From Undaria pinnatifida (lineage: Eukaryota; Sar; Phaeophyceae; Laminariales; Alariaceae), in the NCBI GenBank assembly GCA_012845835.1, contig JABAKD010000023.1, positions 3,858,200 through 3,922,199 of the forward strand: a stretch of 64,000 bases of DNA. The letters run 5' to 3'. Of the stretch, positions 1-9,239 are shown one piece after another; within the stretch, counting starts at the first letter, position 1; every line of letters begins with the position of its first letter. Below the pieces are notes generated by a model. The model was given only the letters and a program-made list of their open reading frames with translations. It searched no databases and was not told the DNA's origin. Made by a program: the position numbers and the translations under genes.

Positions 1-20
1 CGAAAAAAAGGCAATGCAAC

Positions 21-90
21 TACCAAACGGGGAATCGAACCCCTCGCGGGGAAGTGAGAGGACAAGATCATAACCACACACCACACGCGC
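21..90 (-). pseudogene. tRNA-Glu(CTC)-like relic
   Basis: Read on the minus strand, positions 43-29 form a perfect T arm (GGGG, loop TTCGATT, CCCC). Upstream are a D-arm-like stretch GTGTGGTTATGATC and an anticodon-loop-like CTCTCAC, as in tRNA-Glu(CTC). The anticodon stem does not pair, and no acceptor 5' strand complements the 3' side GTTTGGTA. It is therefore best read as a decayed tRNA or the head of a tRNA-derived SINE. It sits at the left window edge, with no clear terminator. Confidence 0.3.
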
Positions 91-797
91 ACGACTACGT
101 TGTACGACAAAACCCTCCTCTGAAGATGCAACACAAATCACTTGCAAAACACATAAACCGTGTTGTTGCCAGGTGCCACACACAAGCATGTGGCGCGTGC
201 AGCAGTAGCGACTGCCTCGATCGAAAGTGGGTCAGCTATGCGTTCGGTATGTCTGGTATGTCTGTCATGACAAACCAGTGCAGCCCGGCTGCTGCTGTAT
301 GTGTACCATAGTAGATTTTTTTGGAGTCGTGGCCGTCCTCTCACATCGCGAGCAGATCCAAAATAGAAATTTCAATTTTAACAGCAGTAATAAAAATAGT
401 TGTAGTGAGCGCGTGCTGGGCGGGCGGGCACGCGTTTTTTTTCGTCCATGTCGCAGGTAAAGCCAAGTACAGCAGCCAAGTACAGCAACATATCATACGT
501 CCTCTTCAGCAGCACAAGCAGTAGCCGGCGAGTAGCCGGCAAGAACACAGAGATAGCACGACAAAGGTGTGGACTTCACACGCAGTCTATACCTGTCGCG
601 TATGTTTCGACGACAGTAGTGCCCTGCTCGGCGGACATTACCCAGACCATCGTGACAACCCCAGCGGACACAGGACAGACGAGCCAGATTGCACAAAATG
701 AAAAAGAGGCCAGCGTACACACCGCGTCGGTGGCAGACTACGGGTAAGCACGGACGGAGGCACGGACGGGACGGGAAACTACCGACAGGATACTCAC

Positions 798-1238
798 CGT
801 TGGACTGCGGTCGCTGGCCTCAGGACCACCTTCGCCACGTGCGCCTCCCGCTGAGCTCGTTGGTGTTCGCGGCGTCGGTCGTTCTGCTGGGTCTGCTGGT
901 TGACGAAGTGGTCTTGCGCCATCCCCATCAAAAACGTCCAAGCTCTGACTGCTACTCCTGCTGCTGCTGTGAGGGCTACAGTGGCCACAGTCTAGGTCAA
1001 CATCCACAGGGTGATCGGCATTGCCACCGGACCCTTGTGCTTGATCCTCTTGGGGCAAGGAGTATGGAGGGACCGCGGCAGACAGAGCAGAAGTAGAGGC
1101 ACTGCCCGCAGGAGAAGCGGGAGCGGGAGCGGGAGCGGGAGAGTTCTCGTCCCCTACGCACACGTCCATGTCACTATCGGAGCTATCGTCAACCTCGTCA
1201 TATGCTCCACAATTGTGTAGCTGTTCATGAAGAGACAT
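798..1238 (-). CDS. possible first exon of an uncharacterised protein
   Basis: A 147-codon open stretch starts at ATG (1238-1236) and ends at a strong donor (ACG|GTGAGT, GT at 797-796) in phase 0. The protein is low-complexity: an acidic N-terminus with an SDSD run, alternating Ala-Pro, Ser runs, and a Pro/Thr/Arg-rich end, like a disordered regulatory region. I do not recognise a domain. The next exon towards the left could not be placed. The other strand is also open here and carries a GGTAAGC donor near 740, so strand assignment is uncertain. Confidence 0.3.
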
Positions 1239-1426
1239 GACCCTTGTGGCGGTGTGGGGGCTGTGATGCGTGCGGTAATCGTGCCTTGGTACTCACGCTG
1301 TGTTTCTGATTTGAAAAAGGGTTTCTGGGTGTGTGGTTCAGGTTTCTGGATGTTTGGTTCAGGAGGCGTTTTGGAGTCGTGCACTTTTTCTTTGCACGAT
1401 CGTCGTGCAAAAAGGGGTTGCCTACA

Positions 1427-1625
1427 CTCCAGCTGTGAGATCGAAGATTTCGTCTAAACTCATCATTGCAAGCTGTGTGAGTTACCCCGGACGCGCGTAT
1501 TACTGGATGTGTGTCCTCGCCAAGGGTTTAGGTCGGCAACTCCCCTTGGAGCTAGCTTGTACCATGGTCAACAGGGTGGTGTTAATCAATTTGTGCGCGG
1601 AAACTACAAAACCCATTGTATGTAT
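1427..1625 (+). repeat. dispersed repeat rep-C, near full copy
   Basis: Begins at the phrase ACTCCAGCTGTGAGATCGAA and runs through CTCCGATCGCGCG-type and GGGTGTGTGTCC blocks to AAACTA.AAACCCATT. The same ordered blocks recur at about 11.1, 13.1 (reverse), 18.55, 24.26, 43.5, 60.1 and 63.4 kb, so this is an interspersed family. No coding capacity or terminal repeats are evident. Confidence 0.7.
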
Positions 1626-1699
1626 AGTGACTCGTCGTGTATTTATAGTGACTCGTGGCACGATAGAGGTGAATATTTTTTTTGTCAATTTTGGTTGTC

Positions 1700-2110
1700 T
1701 GAATGCCGGCGCTCCTTAACCCCCTTAAGACCCCCTAAATCCCTCCCTATACTAGCATGAAGTAGACTTGTCGCCTAAAAGGGTTTCGACGCGTGCGACG
1801 ATAGAGGCGTTTGGTATTAAGGTATACCTTTTTTTGGCGAAAATGGCTTCTGAATGACGGAGCTCCTTAACCCCAAATCGTAAGAAAAAATCCCTTTTTT
1901 TTGCATATGATTCTCGCTGTATACCTAGGCCATGAGATTTTTCATCCGGAAGATTTTTTTTTTTTTCTCCTGAATCTGCTTTTTTCCTGCGGAGGGGGGG
2001 TGTTTTAAGCTCCCAATTTGTGAAACCCTCAGAAAAACAAGTGGTGCCCCTCCATCGTAGCACGCGTCTTTCCAGTTGTAAAGGCGTTAACCTATTGATA
2101 TTTTTTTTTG
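1700..2110 (+). repeat. dispersed repeat rep-F split by a MITE
   Basis: Rep-F consists of a 'CCCAAATCCCTCCCTATACTA' block, a short A/T-rich spacer, 'AAAAGGGTTTCCAG' and 'GGCGTTAAC'. Intact copies lie at 16.35-16.52, 17.3-17.4 and 17.6-17.7 kb. Here the GGGTTTCCAG box is interrupted exactly by the MITE-1 copy at 1788-2068, which shows that the MITE inserted after rep-F. Confidence 0.65.
1788..2068 (-). mobile_element. MITE-1 copy with TTTC target duplication
   Basis: Bounded by terminal inverted repeats related to GACGCGTGCTACGATAGAGG: GACGCGTGCGACGATAGAGG on the left, ATCGTAGCACGCGTC on the right. The flanking 4 bp are TTTC on both sides (1784-1787 and 2069-2072). The empty site GGGTTTCCAG survives in other rep-F copies, so TTTC is a genuine target-site duplication. 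The interior is AT-rich and non-coding, with the 'CCATGGGAT' and 'CTCCTTAACCC' blocks typical of the family. Confidence 0.8.
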
Positions 2111-2293
2111 GCGATTTTGTTTCCTGGACGACGGAGCTCCTTAACCTGTCAATAAAGTCGTCGGAAATGGGGTTCTTGCTTTTGCAAATACGATGGCAAA
2201 TTTTCAAGTAAAATTGTTGGTGTGCCTAGGCCCTGGGATTGTCCATGGGGTTGCACCTTCAGCTTGTTTACGAAAAAAAAGAACTCGATATGC

Positions 2294-2551
2294 GACGCGT
2301 GCAACGATGGAGAGGTGCACCAGTTTTTTTCTGACGTTCCTCACTGTAGGAGGAGGTTAAGACATGTCCTTCTTAACCCAAAAACTGATTTTGAAAAAAA
2401 ATAAAATCTGCTACCCGATGAAACATCCGATGGCCTACGTATACAACGAAAATCATGCAACAACCTGCTTCCGGCCTTTTTGGGTTAAGGAGCGCCCTGT
2501 CATCCACAAATATCTGTGCCAAAAAATGCTACCTCTATCATAGCGTTCGTC
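2294..2551 (+). mobile_element. MITE-1 copy
   Basis: Starts GACGCGTGCAACGATGGAGAGGTGCACC and ends CTCTATCATAGCGTTCGTC, both degenerate forms of the MITE-1 terminal inverted repeats. The internal order is GGTGCACC, poly-T, TTCCTCA, AACCCAAAAACTGATTT, TTGGGTTAAGGAGC, GCCAAAAAA. No target duplication is visible. Confidence 0.65.
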
Positions 2552-2569
2552 ATTCCTAGAGACTAGGGA

Positions 2570-2755
2570 GGCATGCTACGGCGGAGAGGTGCACCATTTT
2601 TTTGTTCTGTTCACAGCTCCTCGCTTGAGCTCTTATACCTTTCTTAACCCCAAATAACTGATTTATCGTGTATGATAATGCAAAAAAGTATTTACTGATA
2701 CGAGTATGCATCAACAATTCAATGGCCTAGGTACGCAACGGTAAAAAAAAATAAA
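2570..2755 (+). mobile_element. MITE-1 fragment, 5' half
   Basis: GGCATGCTACGGCGGAGAGGTGCACC matches the MITE-1 left end, followed by its interior blocks up to 'AATGGCCTAGGTACGCAACG'. The right terminal repeat is missing. The fragment ends about 170 bp from the tRNA-Gln gene. Confidence 0.55.
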
Positions 2756-2915
2756 GACGAAGAAAAAAAGAATAAGCCAGTGGGGCATGGTGTGTGTGCG
2801 AATTTCGCAAAAAAAAAATGTTCTCGTGTCCAGTTTTACTTGATGTCGAAGTACGTCGGGAGTAGTGATTTTTTGGATATAGCGGGGTAACCTCTTTTTC
2901 CAAAAAAAATACCAG

Positions 2916-2924
2916 AAAAAAAAA
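2916..2924 (-). terminator. RNA polymerase III terminator of tRNA-Gln
   Basis: Nine consecutive T residues on the minus strand, one base past the tRNA discriminator. This is the expected Pol III stop signal and supports a functional tRNA gene. Confidence 0.85.
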
Positions 2925-2925
2925 G

Positions 2926-2997
2926 TGATCCTACTGGGAATCGAACCCAGGGCGGGAGATTCAGAGTCTCCAGTGTTACCGACTACACCATAGGATC
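2926..2997 (-). tRNA. tRNA-Gln (anticodon CTG)
   Basis: A 72-nt cloverleaf folds without mismatches in the main stems. The acceptor is GATCCTA/TAGGATC with discriminator A, the D stem GTGT/ACAC, the anticodon stem GGAGA/TCTCC and the T stem CTGGG/CCCAG around TTCGATT. The 7-nt anticodon loop CTCTGAA puts CTG at 964-962 (plus coordinates), decoding CAG glutamine codons. The start TATGGTGTAGT matches eukaryotic tRNA-Gln. There is no intron and no encoded CCA. The internal A and B boxes serve as promoter. Confidence 0.95.
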
Positions 2998-4040
2998 ACA
3001 TCCTGTCTACTCCCACGAACCTAGACAATTTGAACCAACTATCCGACTTGTATAGAGGTAGGTAAGCGTCCTTCTATAATGCCGGTTGAGTAGTGCCGGT
3101 TGCCCGCTATAGTACCTGTGAAACTGCTTATTAATACTGGTACTCGTACCATCTTATAGCACGTGTCCGAAAAGTAAAGAAAAATCGGCGATTAATTTAG
3201 TTCAAAAAAATTAAAATACAGCACACTCCGGCTGTGAGATGGAATACTTCAAGGTTACAAGGGCTAAACCGCATGGGTGCCGGCATTCGGCGGCACCCAT
3301 GCTTCGGGTAGGGCAGGGCAGCACTTCGAATTGTTCGATTCAATACTTGGTGGAGTAAAAACAGTCACCACACACAATCATAGTCTGCGCGTACAGTATG
3401 TAAGGTAATGCCAAGAGTTCGATATATACTAACAATCATGACAATGTACTACTATTAATAGCTACCGTTTTTTAGGTGAATCCGATTCCGAGCTTCATTC
3501 ATCAGATTTCGATGGGATAAATCCGAGCTCACGCGGACTGACCCTTTAGTCTGGCGACGAAAACCCTTTAGTCTGGCGACGAAATGTGTCGAGTGCGTTT
3601 CTTACGATATCTTAACTCAACCAAGCATCCTGGGCCAGTAAGTAAGGTGACTGACCATGTCCGCTGCGTGTTCTCTTCGTAGCCACTGAGAGGCGCGCAC
3701 TGAGCCAGCTTCTGAAATATACAATGCATGATATAGCAGTATCATCTTGATCCGAGCCTCCCAGATCGACTGTCTGTGCGTTGTCTGATCTTGGAGAGAC
3801 GTGCTGACGTTATTCAGGCGCGAAACACGGTGGTATGGCTACATTCGTCATTCAACTCCTCGAATGCTATTGCAATGCTGCTGCTCGTTGCTAGCTGTGT
3901 AGATCGCTCACTTCTTGTAGATATTACAGCAGTACCCGACTACAGCGCTTACGATTTTGACAGCTACGAATTTCAGACTCGAGTTTTATTAGACGAAAAT
4001 AAAACATGTCATTTTTTGTCTGATCGCTCATTGGCCAGGA
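2998..4040. other. no gene recognised
   Basis: Contains a short rep-K fragment (GCCGGTTGAGTAGTGCCGGT, about 3077-3120) that recurs at 62.4-62.5 kb, and the first blocks of rep-C near 3220-3255. An open stretch from 3776 on the plus strand has a hydrophobic start but runs directly into the tandem repeat at 4.04 kb, so I do not call it a gene. Confidence 0.5.
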
Positions 4041-5190
4041 TTCATACACAAAGTAGGCGTCACCCGGGCACGATAGGGTCACATGCCGGGATCGGAATCC
4101 ATCCACACATCTACAACCCAGACAACCCGGGGACGAACCCGGATATCATCCCGGTTGATACCTCACCGCACGGTGTGGAAATCCCAACCCCACCGGCCCA
4201 TTTTCTGATTGCCAGGGTTCATATGTTGAGCCAGCTCCACCTCGGGAGGATATAGGGTCCCATCCCCGGTCCAGAGGTCGTTCCATAGCTCTAAAACTTC
4301 CATCACCCGGGGAAGCAAACCGAGCTTTTCCGGGTCGACACCACCCTGCACGGTGAGAAACTCCAATCCTGTTGGCTCGTCGCTGATTGGTTCGAGCTCC
4401 ACAGCTCCGTCCTAGGCGGATAGAGGCCCATCAATGGGGGGCTTTTCCGTCGCGCACGGGGAAGATAGGGTCCCATCCCCGATTCATCAATCCCCCGAAT
4501 CTCTATAGCTCCAAAAACGCGGGAACAATAACGATGACCTCCCGTGTCGACACCACTCCGCACGACGTGGAACCCCAACCATATTCGCTTACCGCTGATT
4601 GGCTGGGGCTCGGACATAAGGGCAACGCCACCATGGGAGGATATAGAGTCCCGTGCCCGTTTCAGAAATCCTGACAAACCGGGGACGATAACCGATTTCT
4701 CCCGCGGGTCGACACAGCCCCGCACGATGGTGCGACAATCTTCTATTATTGACATTGGCGTATCGTTGAGTGGTTGTGCAGCTCGTAGAGCCAGGGACAC
4801 CCGGGGGGCGTTCCGACGCACCCGATGAGGATAGGGCTCCACCGCCGTTCCAGAAATCCTTCCATTCCCCATCAACTCCAACAAACCGGGGACGAAAACC
4901 GCCTTCTCCCGGGTCGACACCACACCGCACGGTGTGGTAGCCTTAGCTAGCTGAGGTTCGTATACGACGCCAGCACCACAGAACAGGGTCCAACCCCGGT
5001 TCAGAAATGCTTCAAGGAATTTTCAACTAGAAAAAAATGGGGCAACCCGCGCTACTGCTGAATTTGTATTGGTTACCCCAACCCCGCGGTACGCCGACAT
5101 TTCATTTGACCCCCTGCCTCGATACCACCCCGCACAGTGTAACCCAACCTTCGATTGATCGGCTCGGCCGGGGTTCGTGGATAGAGGAAA
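4040..5190. repeat. degenerate tandem repeat, ~155-215 bp units
   Basis: A 'GATAGGGTCCCATCCCCG' box recurs near 4073, 4251, 4466, 4641, 4830 and 4983. It alternates with 'CGGGGACGAAAACCG', 'CGGGTCGACACCACCCCGCACG' and 'CTGATTGGCTGG' boxes, giving about six diverged units. Open reading frames here are by-products of the repeat. Confidence 0.75.
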
Positions 5191-5339
5191 CCACCACTCA
5201 CTAAGAAGTTCAGGATGTTCAATGACTCATCTCATACTGGCCTGTGATTAGAGAAGTTGCACATGGGCCAATTGCATAATATCCAGCAGTCGGTCCAGAT
5301 CGAGTCGATCGGTGCAACTTGCGTGGGTATCGTATTATT

Positions 5340-5550
5340 ACAGCCGCAGTAATACACTTCACTTCTTTTCTTTTTCCCATCCCATTTATTGTGATGCGCG
5401 CACTACTCTCGCCCTCCCAGTAGTATTACTCAGATCCGGGGTCATATAACGGGCTCCCCTCCCCCCTCCCCACTACGGTACGTGCCTTTATTTTTATCGC
5501 GAGAAGAATTCAGCATTTTCTTCCCTCGTCGATTCGCGTCGAATTGTACC
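5340..5550 (-). repeat. dispersed repeat rep-G
   Basis: In reverse orientation, shares the ordered blocks CGCGAGTCGACGAG, TCTCGCGATAA, GGCACGTACCGTAGTGGGGA, a G-rich run, GACCCCGGATCTGAGT and ATGGGAT with copies at 32.2, 41.1 and 57.3 kb. Confidence 0.65.
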
Positions 5551-5559
5551 TACCCACGC

Positions 5560-6695
5560 TGCTAGGCGATTTCAGCAGTTAGTTTATTTTTTTTTTCTCA
5601 TTTTATTTCTGAAAATAAAAAGAGCCAACAAAGGTCACAAAGCGGTGGTTATTTAACTCAAGGACCAACGCTAGTATTAATAGTGTAACCCCACTAGACA
5701 ACCGGGGCGAACGGCTCTATATCACTTTGCCCCGATGGCGTATCAGGTTATCCTCGAGCCTGATATAGGTCAATTTTGTGAGTTCGAATCCACCCGAGCG
5801 CGTACTCGTATAATTTTTCGTGGGACTTTTTCTTGTGCTCTAATTGACCTGCGGAGAGCGCGAGAGTGTGAGTTAGCAACACTCGATCAAAAATCGACGA
5901 TCAGTGGGTGCTGAACCCTATGCGCCAAAAAAATTGAAGGCAATATCCGGGGGGGGGGAAGGGACGACTCCTGTGACCACGGCTTGTATGTCCAGAAGCT
6001 GGAAAGTAGAAGTATCCCAAAAAAAAAAAAAACTCACTAGAAGATATGATCACTCAACAATCAGCAGCAAGGAGCACGTCAAGCAACACAAACTTATTTG
6101 TCCGTTACGTACCCACACGACCGCTTGCACTTGACCGGCAAACGACCACAGCAACGGAGTCAGGGACCACAGCAACAACAAAGCACACCGCTTATATTTC
6201 TCCAAAGAGTCTCCTCGGGGAAAAAACACACCAAACGATGCGATACCGGGACGAATGCATGCCACTCACTGGTTTCTTCCATGGATACTGTCTACTTGCT
6301 ACGACCTTCGCGTGGCGCAGCTTGACAATAAGAGGAACGATTATTTTTTCCCTTGTTTTTTGTGTCGAAAATGTATTCCCTGTTTTTTTGTACACCCTCC
6401 CCCCCTGCCATAAAATATGTCACAGACCAAGAGCATGTTGTGTGTAATAGAGCATCTCTGTGTGTGGTCTTACTCGTACGTACCTATATTACTTGCACGA
6501 GTGCAAAACATGTCGATTTGCCTGAACTTGTATAATATCACTTTCGAGGCCCCGGGGACGCAGCCACGCGCAATGCTGTAGTGTGGCTTTTTCTGGGGCA
6601 GTAGTCGTAATCGCTACCACCTCCTCCTCGTTTTAGTCATGCGTGCGCTTGCCACGTCAAATATCCACGTTGTTGTTGTTTTCACATTATGTATG
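5560..6695. other. no gene recognised
   Basis: Unique-looking sequence. Around 5735-5805 there is a TRNA-like TGGCGTATCAGGTTATC...GAGTTCGAATCC stretch with a B-box-like motif, but its T stem does not pair. Short open stretches have no splice sites or recognisable protein features. Confidence 0.4.
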
Positions 6696-6699
6696 TACG

Positions 6700-6783
6700 T
6701 GTTATAAGGCTTAGTTTGGGTAAGCTATTGGTTGACCTTTCGCAAGTGGTCAAACGGACTAATACCCCACTATTTCCTTAACA
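6700..6783 (+). repeat. TRIM 5' LTR
   Basis: TGTTATAAGG...CCTTAACA, whose ends are short inverted repeats. Homologous LTRs lie at 6997-7080, 12540-12623, 42288-42371, 42570-42652 and in the right-contig duplicate at 46.5-46.9 kb. Confidence 0.88.
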
Positions 6784-6877
6784 AATGGCGTCGTCGGCAG
6801 GACATGGGTTTTTGGGTCGTGGGTTCGATGGGTTCGATCCCCACCATCCACTAAAAATAAACTTTTCAGATTTTCCC

Positions 6878-6922
6878 ATGTCGAACTTGAAAAATACTCT
6901 CCCTGGTATCCCCAGGAAATGA
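6878..6922 (+). CDS. 14-codon ORF inside TRIM
   Basis: ATG to TGA, reading MSNLKNTLPGIPRK. The homologous minus-strand TRIM at 46750-46706 encodes the identical peptide, with three nucleotide differences, all at third codon positions. The TGA overlaps the first bases of the hairpin at 6921-6984. It may be the remnant of a Gag start or an upstream ORF. With only two copies, selection on the peptide is not proven. Confidence 0.3.
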   Translation: MSNLKNTLPGIPRK

Positions 6923-6984
6923 AACGGCTTGGATATTGACAGAGGTCCGCCGTATATCCGGCCGACCTGCTATCCCGCCGTTTC
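6921..6984 (+). other. conserved RNA hairpin next to the TRIM polypurine tract
   Basis: GAAACGGC (6921-6928) pairs with GCCGTTTC (6977-6984), GGATA (6931-6935) with TATCC (6971-6975), AGGTC (6943-6947) with GACCT (6964-6968), and GCCG (6949-6952) with CGGC (6959-6962) around loop TATATC. The second TRIM keeps the fold: its outer stem is GAGAC/GTCTC, a compensatory A-T to G-C change, and its inner stem is GGATACC/GGTATCC. It could be a packaging or dimerisation signal. Confidence 0.55.
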
Positions 6985-6996
6985 AGGGGGGGAGAG

Positions 6997-7080
6997 TGTT
7001 GTAAGGCTTAGTTTGGGTCAGCTATTGGTTAATCTTTCGCAAATGGTCAAACGGACTAATACCCCACTAACTCCTTAACA
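6997..7080 (+). repeat. TRIM 3' LTR
   Basis: TGTTGTAAGG...CCTTAACA, the same length as the 5' LTR. It directly follows the polypurine tract at 6985-6996 and is followed by the TACG target duplication. Confidence 0.88.
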
Positions 7081-7194
7081 TACGTGTACCTACCGAAATT
7101 CAATTAACAAATGCACTACTATGATCTCTACCGCAGTACCATGGGGATTTTCTTTACAGTAAATATTATAGTTTGTTTTGGGACAAAATTTGAC

Positions 7195-8720
7195 GCCAAT
7201 TTGGAAATAACGCCTTCCCAAATTTTATGCTGTCAACCTCTCCATATATCAAGATCCGAAGAATAACTGGATATTACCGTTCAAATACAAAAGTCTGCAC
7301 GCTTCTCGCTTGTCTCGCTCAGCATTCATCCGCGTTCACGTCGAGGTGCTGAACGGATTGACTTGCAACAACAACAACAAAACAACAACAGTCAGTAGCC
7401 AGTGCAATTCATGCAACCACACAACAAAGCGTTCGAAACACTACTACCTTGATAATCACACCTACCGTTAGAAGTGCATCCACGTTTCGCTTGTGGGGAT
7501 AAATATACATGGAATTAGTGTGGGATATACTTTATGCGTTCCTGAAAGATGGATCGTTGGCCGTGGACCAATATACAGTATGTGGAACGACTCTTTGGAG
7601 CGGCGCCGAAAAATACCGACAAAACAGTGTTTCTCGTATCACGCCACTGCGGTTTTTAAAATCGACCACTGCGGTTTTTAAAATCGACCACTCCATTCGT
7701 TGTGTTTATTTTCGTTTTTTTATGGTCTGTCCTGTTTTGTTGTGTTCTCGTACCCGGTACGCTAGCATTTCACTTGCTTTATACCTTGATTAATTGCGAT
7801 TGTTTGGTTTAATCTGCGTCACAGTCTGTGACCACATACTAATACCTAGTAACTTGTATCCCTCTAGAATGAAGAATCAGCCCGGACACTGGGTGTAATG
7901 ATGTCGTTCGGTAGGGAACGGCCCCCCTCGAAGACAACGAACGCTCAAACAAAGCTACTTAACCTTGGAAATCCGACATCGAAAGGCAACGACACAGCAG
8001 TCAGTCGTACGATGTGCACAATAGGCCAAACGCTTCGAGGTGTGACCATTATAAAAGTGTGGTCGGGACGAAATAAGAAGCCAATTTGGAAATGATGCCA
8101 ACTTGGAAATAAATGTTTTCCCATATGTTTTTTTCGTTCAAGCTTTGTATATGCCAAGATCCAAGAATAGCTCGGGCGTATACCACCCAAAATACAAAAA
8201 TTGGCGCACTTCTTGCTTGTCTCGCTTAGTCCACGTACCTGATCCCGGCAAGGTGCGAAACGGATACGGCAGGGCGATTCACGTCGAGGTGCCCAACGGA
8301 TAAGGAAGGGCGAGGGGCGTTGGAGCCGCCCCCCGAAGACTTTTACGTGTTTCATTCGTTCAAGCCGCCCCCCGAAGACTTTTACGTGTTTCACTCGTTC
8401 AAGCCCTGCAGCCGTCAAGCAAAACAAACAACTAATTCAAGCCCTGCAGACGTCAAGCAAAACAAACGCTCGAGAGTATGCCACCGCAAAGTTCAAAACA
8501 TTAGCAACTACCTTTTGGAAATAATGCCAATTTTGTAAATCATCCAGGCGCTGCAGACGTGAAGATACAACCAAAATCTCAGGAATTCCTCCTCGACATG
8601 CAATCCTTTTGCAACTTTCCGCTTGTCTCGCTCGGCATCCGCCCGCGTTCACGTCGAGGTGCGGAACAGATACGGCAGGGCGAGGGGCGTTTGAGCCGCC
8701 CCCCGAAGACAGCGCTCGAA
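7195..8720 (+). repeat. locally repeated block rep-P (three diverged copies)
   Basis: A block with TTTGGAAATAA, CAAGATCCGAAGAATA, CTTGTCTCGCT and TTCACGTCGAGGTGC occurs at about 7195-7350, 8090-8310 and 8590-8720. The last two copies end in GAGCCGCCCCCCGAAGAC. Within it, a 22 bp unit is doubled at 7647-7690 and a 42 bp unit at 8331-8414. No coding signal was found. Confidence 0.55.
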
Positions 8721-8862
8721 CAAAGATATTTGACCGAGAATTCCAGTTCCGCGAATCGCATACTGAGGCCGAGACAAAAAAAAACTCCTGACCGAATCCC
8801 CCAAAAAAAGAATGATCATATGTATATTTATGTTCTGTAGGGTTTGTGACTTCAGGATCAGG

Positions 8863-9235
8863 GTATGGGAGTCTTACAGAACTTCCAGAAGTTTCGGGTA
8901 CAGGTATGAAAGTGTTACAGAACTTGCAGAAGTTCTGGGTATTGTGGCACGGGCGTACAGAACTCACAGAAGTTCCGGGGTACGAAAGGTCCTATACCCG
9001 TACCCTGGGCATTGCGGCACGGGGTGTACATAACTCACAGAAGTTCCGGGTGCGGGTATGAATGTCCTACAGAACTAACAGAAGTTCGGGTACGGGTATG
9101 AAAGTCTTACAGAACTTCCAGAAGTTCCGGGTATTGTGACACGGGCGTACAGAACTTACAGAAGTTCCGGGTGCGGGTATGAATGCCCTACAGAACTTGT
9201 AGAAGTTCCGGGTCCGGGTAATACCCTCAGGGGGG
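8863..9235 (+). repeat. minisatellite, ~40 bp units
   Basis: Repeats of CAGAACTTACAGAAGTTCCGGGT followed by variants of ACGGGTATGAA or ATTGTGGCACGGGCGTA. The units are imperfect and directly adjacent. A second array of the same family lies at 10665-11095. Confidence 0.75.
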
Positions 9236-9239
9236 AGTT

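Larger units (their letters stand above)
6700..7080 (+). mobile_element. complete TRIM retroelement (381 bp)
   Basis: Two 84 bp direct terminal repeats (6700-6783, 6997-7080) differ at only about eight sites. Each begins TGTT and ends AACA. Two bases after the 5' LTR lies a primer-binding site TGGCGTCGTCGGCAGGA (6786-6802), complementary to a tRNA 3' end. The 3' LTR is preceded by the polypurine tract AGGGGGGGAGAG (6985-6996). TACG flanks both sides (6696-6699, 7081-7084) as a 4 bp target duplication. The 213 bp interior lacks gag-pol, so the element must be mobilised in trans. It has the structure of a terminal-repeat retrotransposon in miniature. Confidence 0.9.

Noticed and set aside
3776-4255. 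159-codon plus-strand frame with a signal-peptide-like start
   Set aside because: More than a third of it is the ~180 bp tandem repeat, and no splice donor explains a shorter exon.
5735-5810. tRNA-like sequence with GTTCGAATCC
   Set aside because: The T stem does not pair and no acceptor stem can be formed.
8863-9235. Regularly spaced repeats that superficially resemble a CRISPR array
   Set aside because: Units are imperfect and directly adjacent, without unique spacers, and the genome is eukaryotic. This is a minisatellite.
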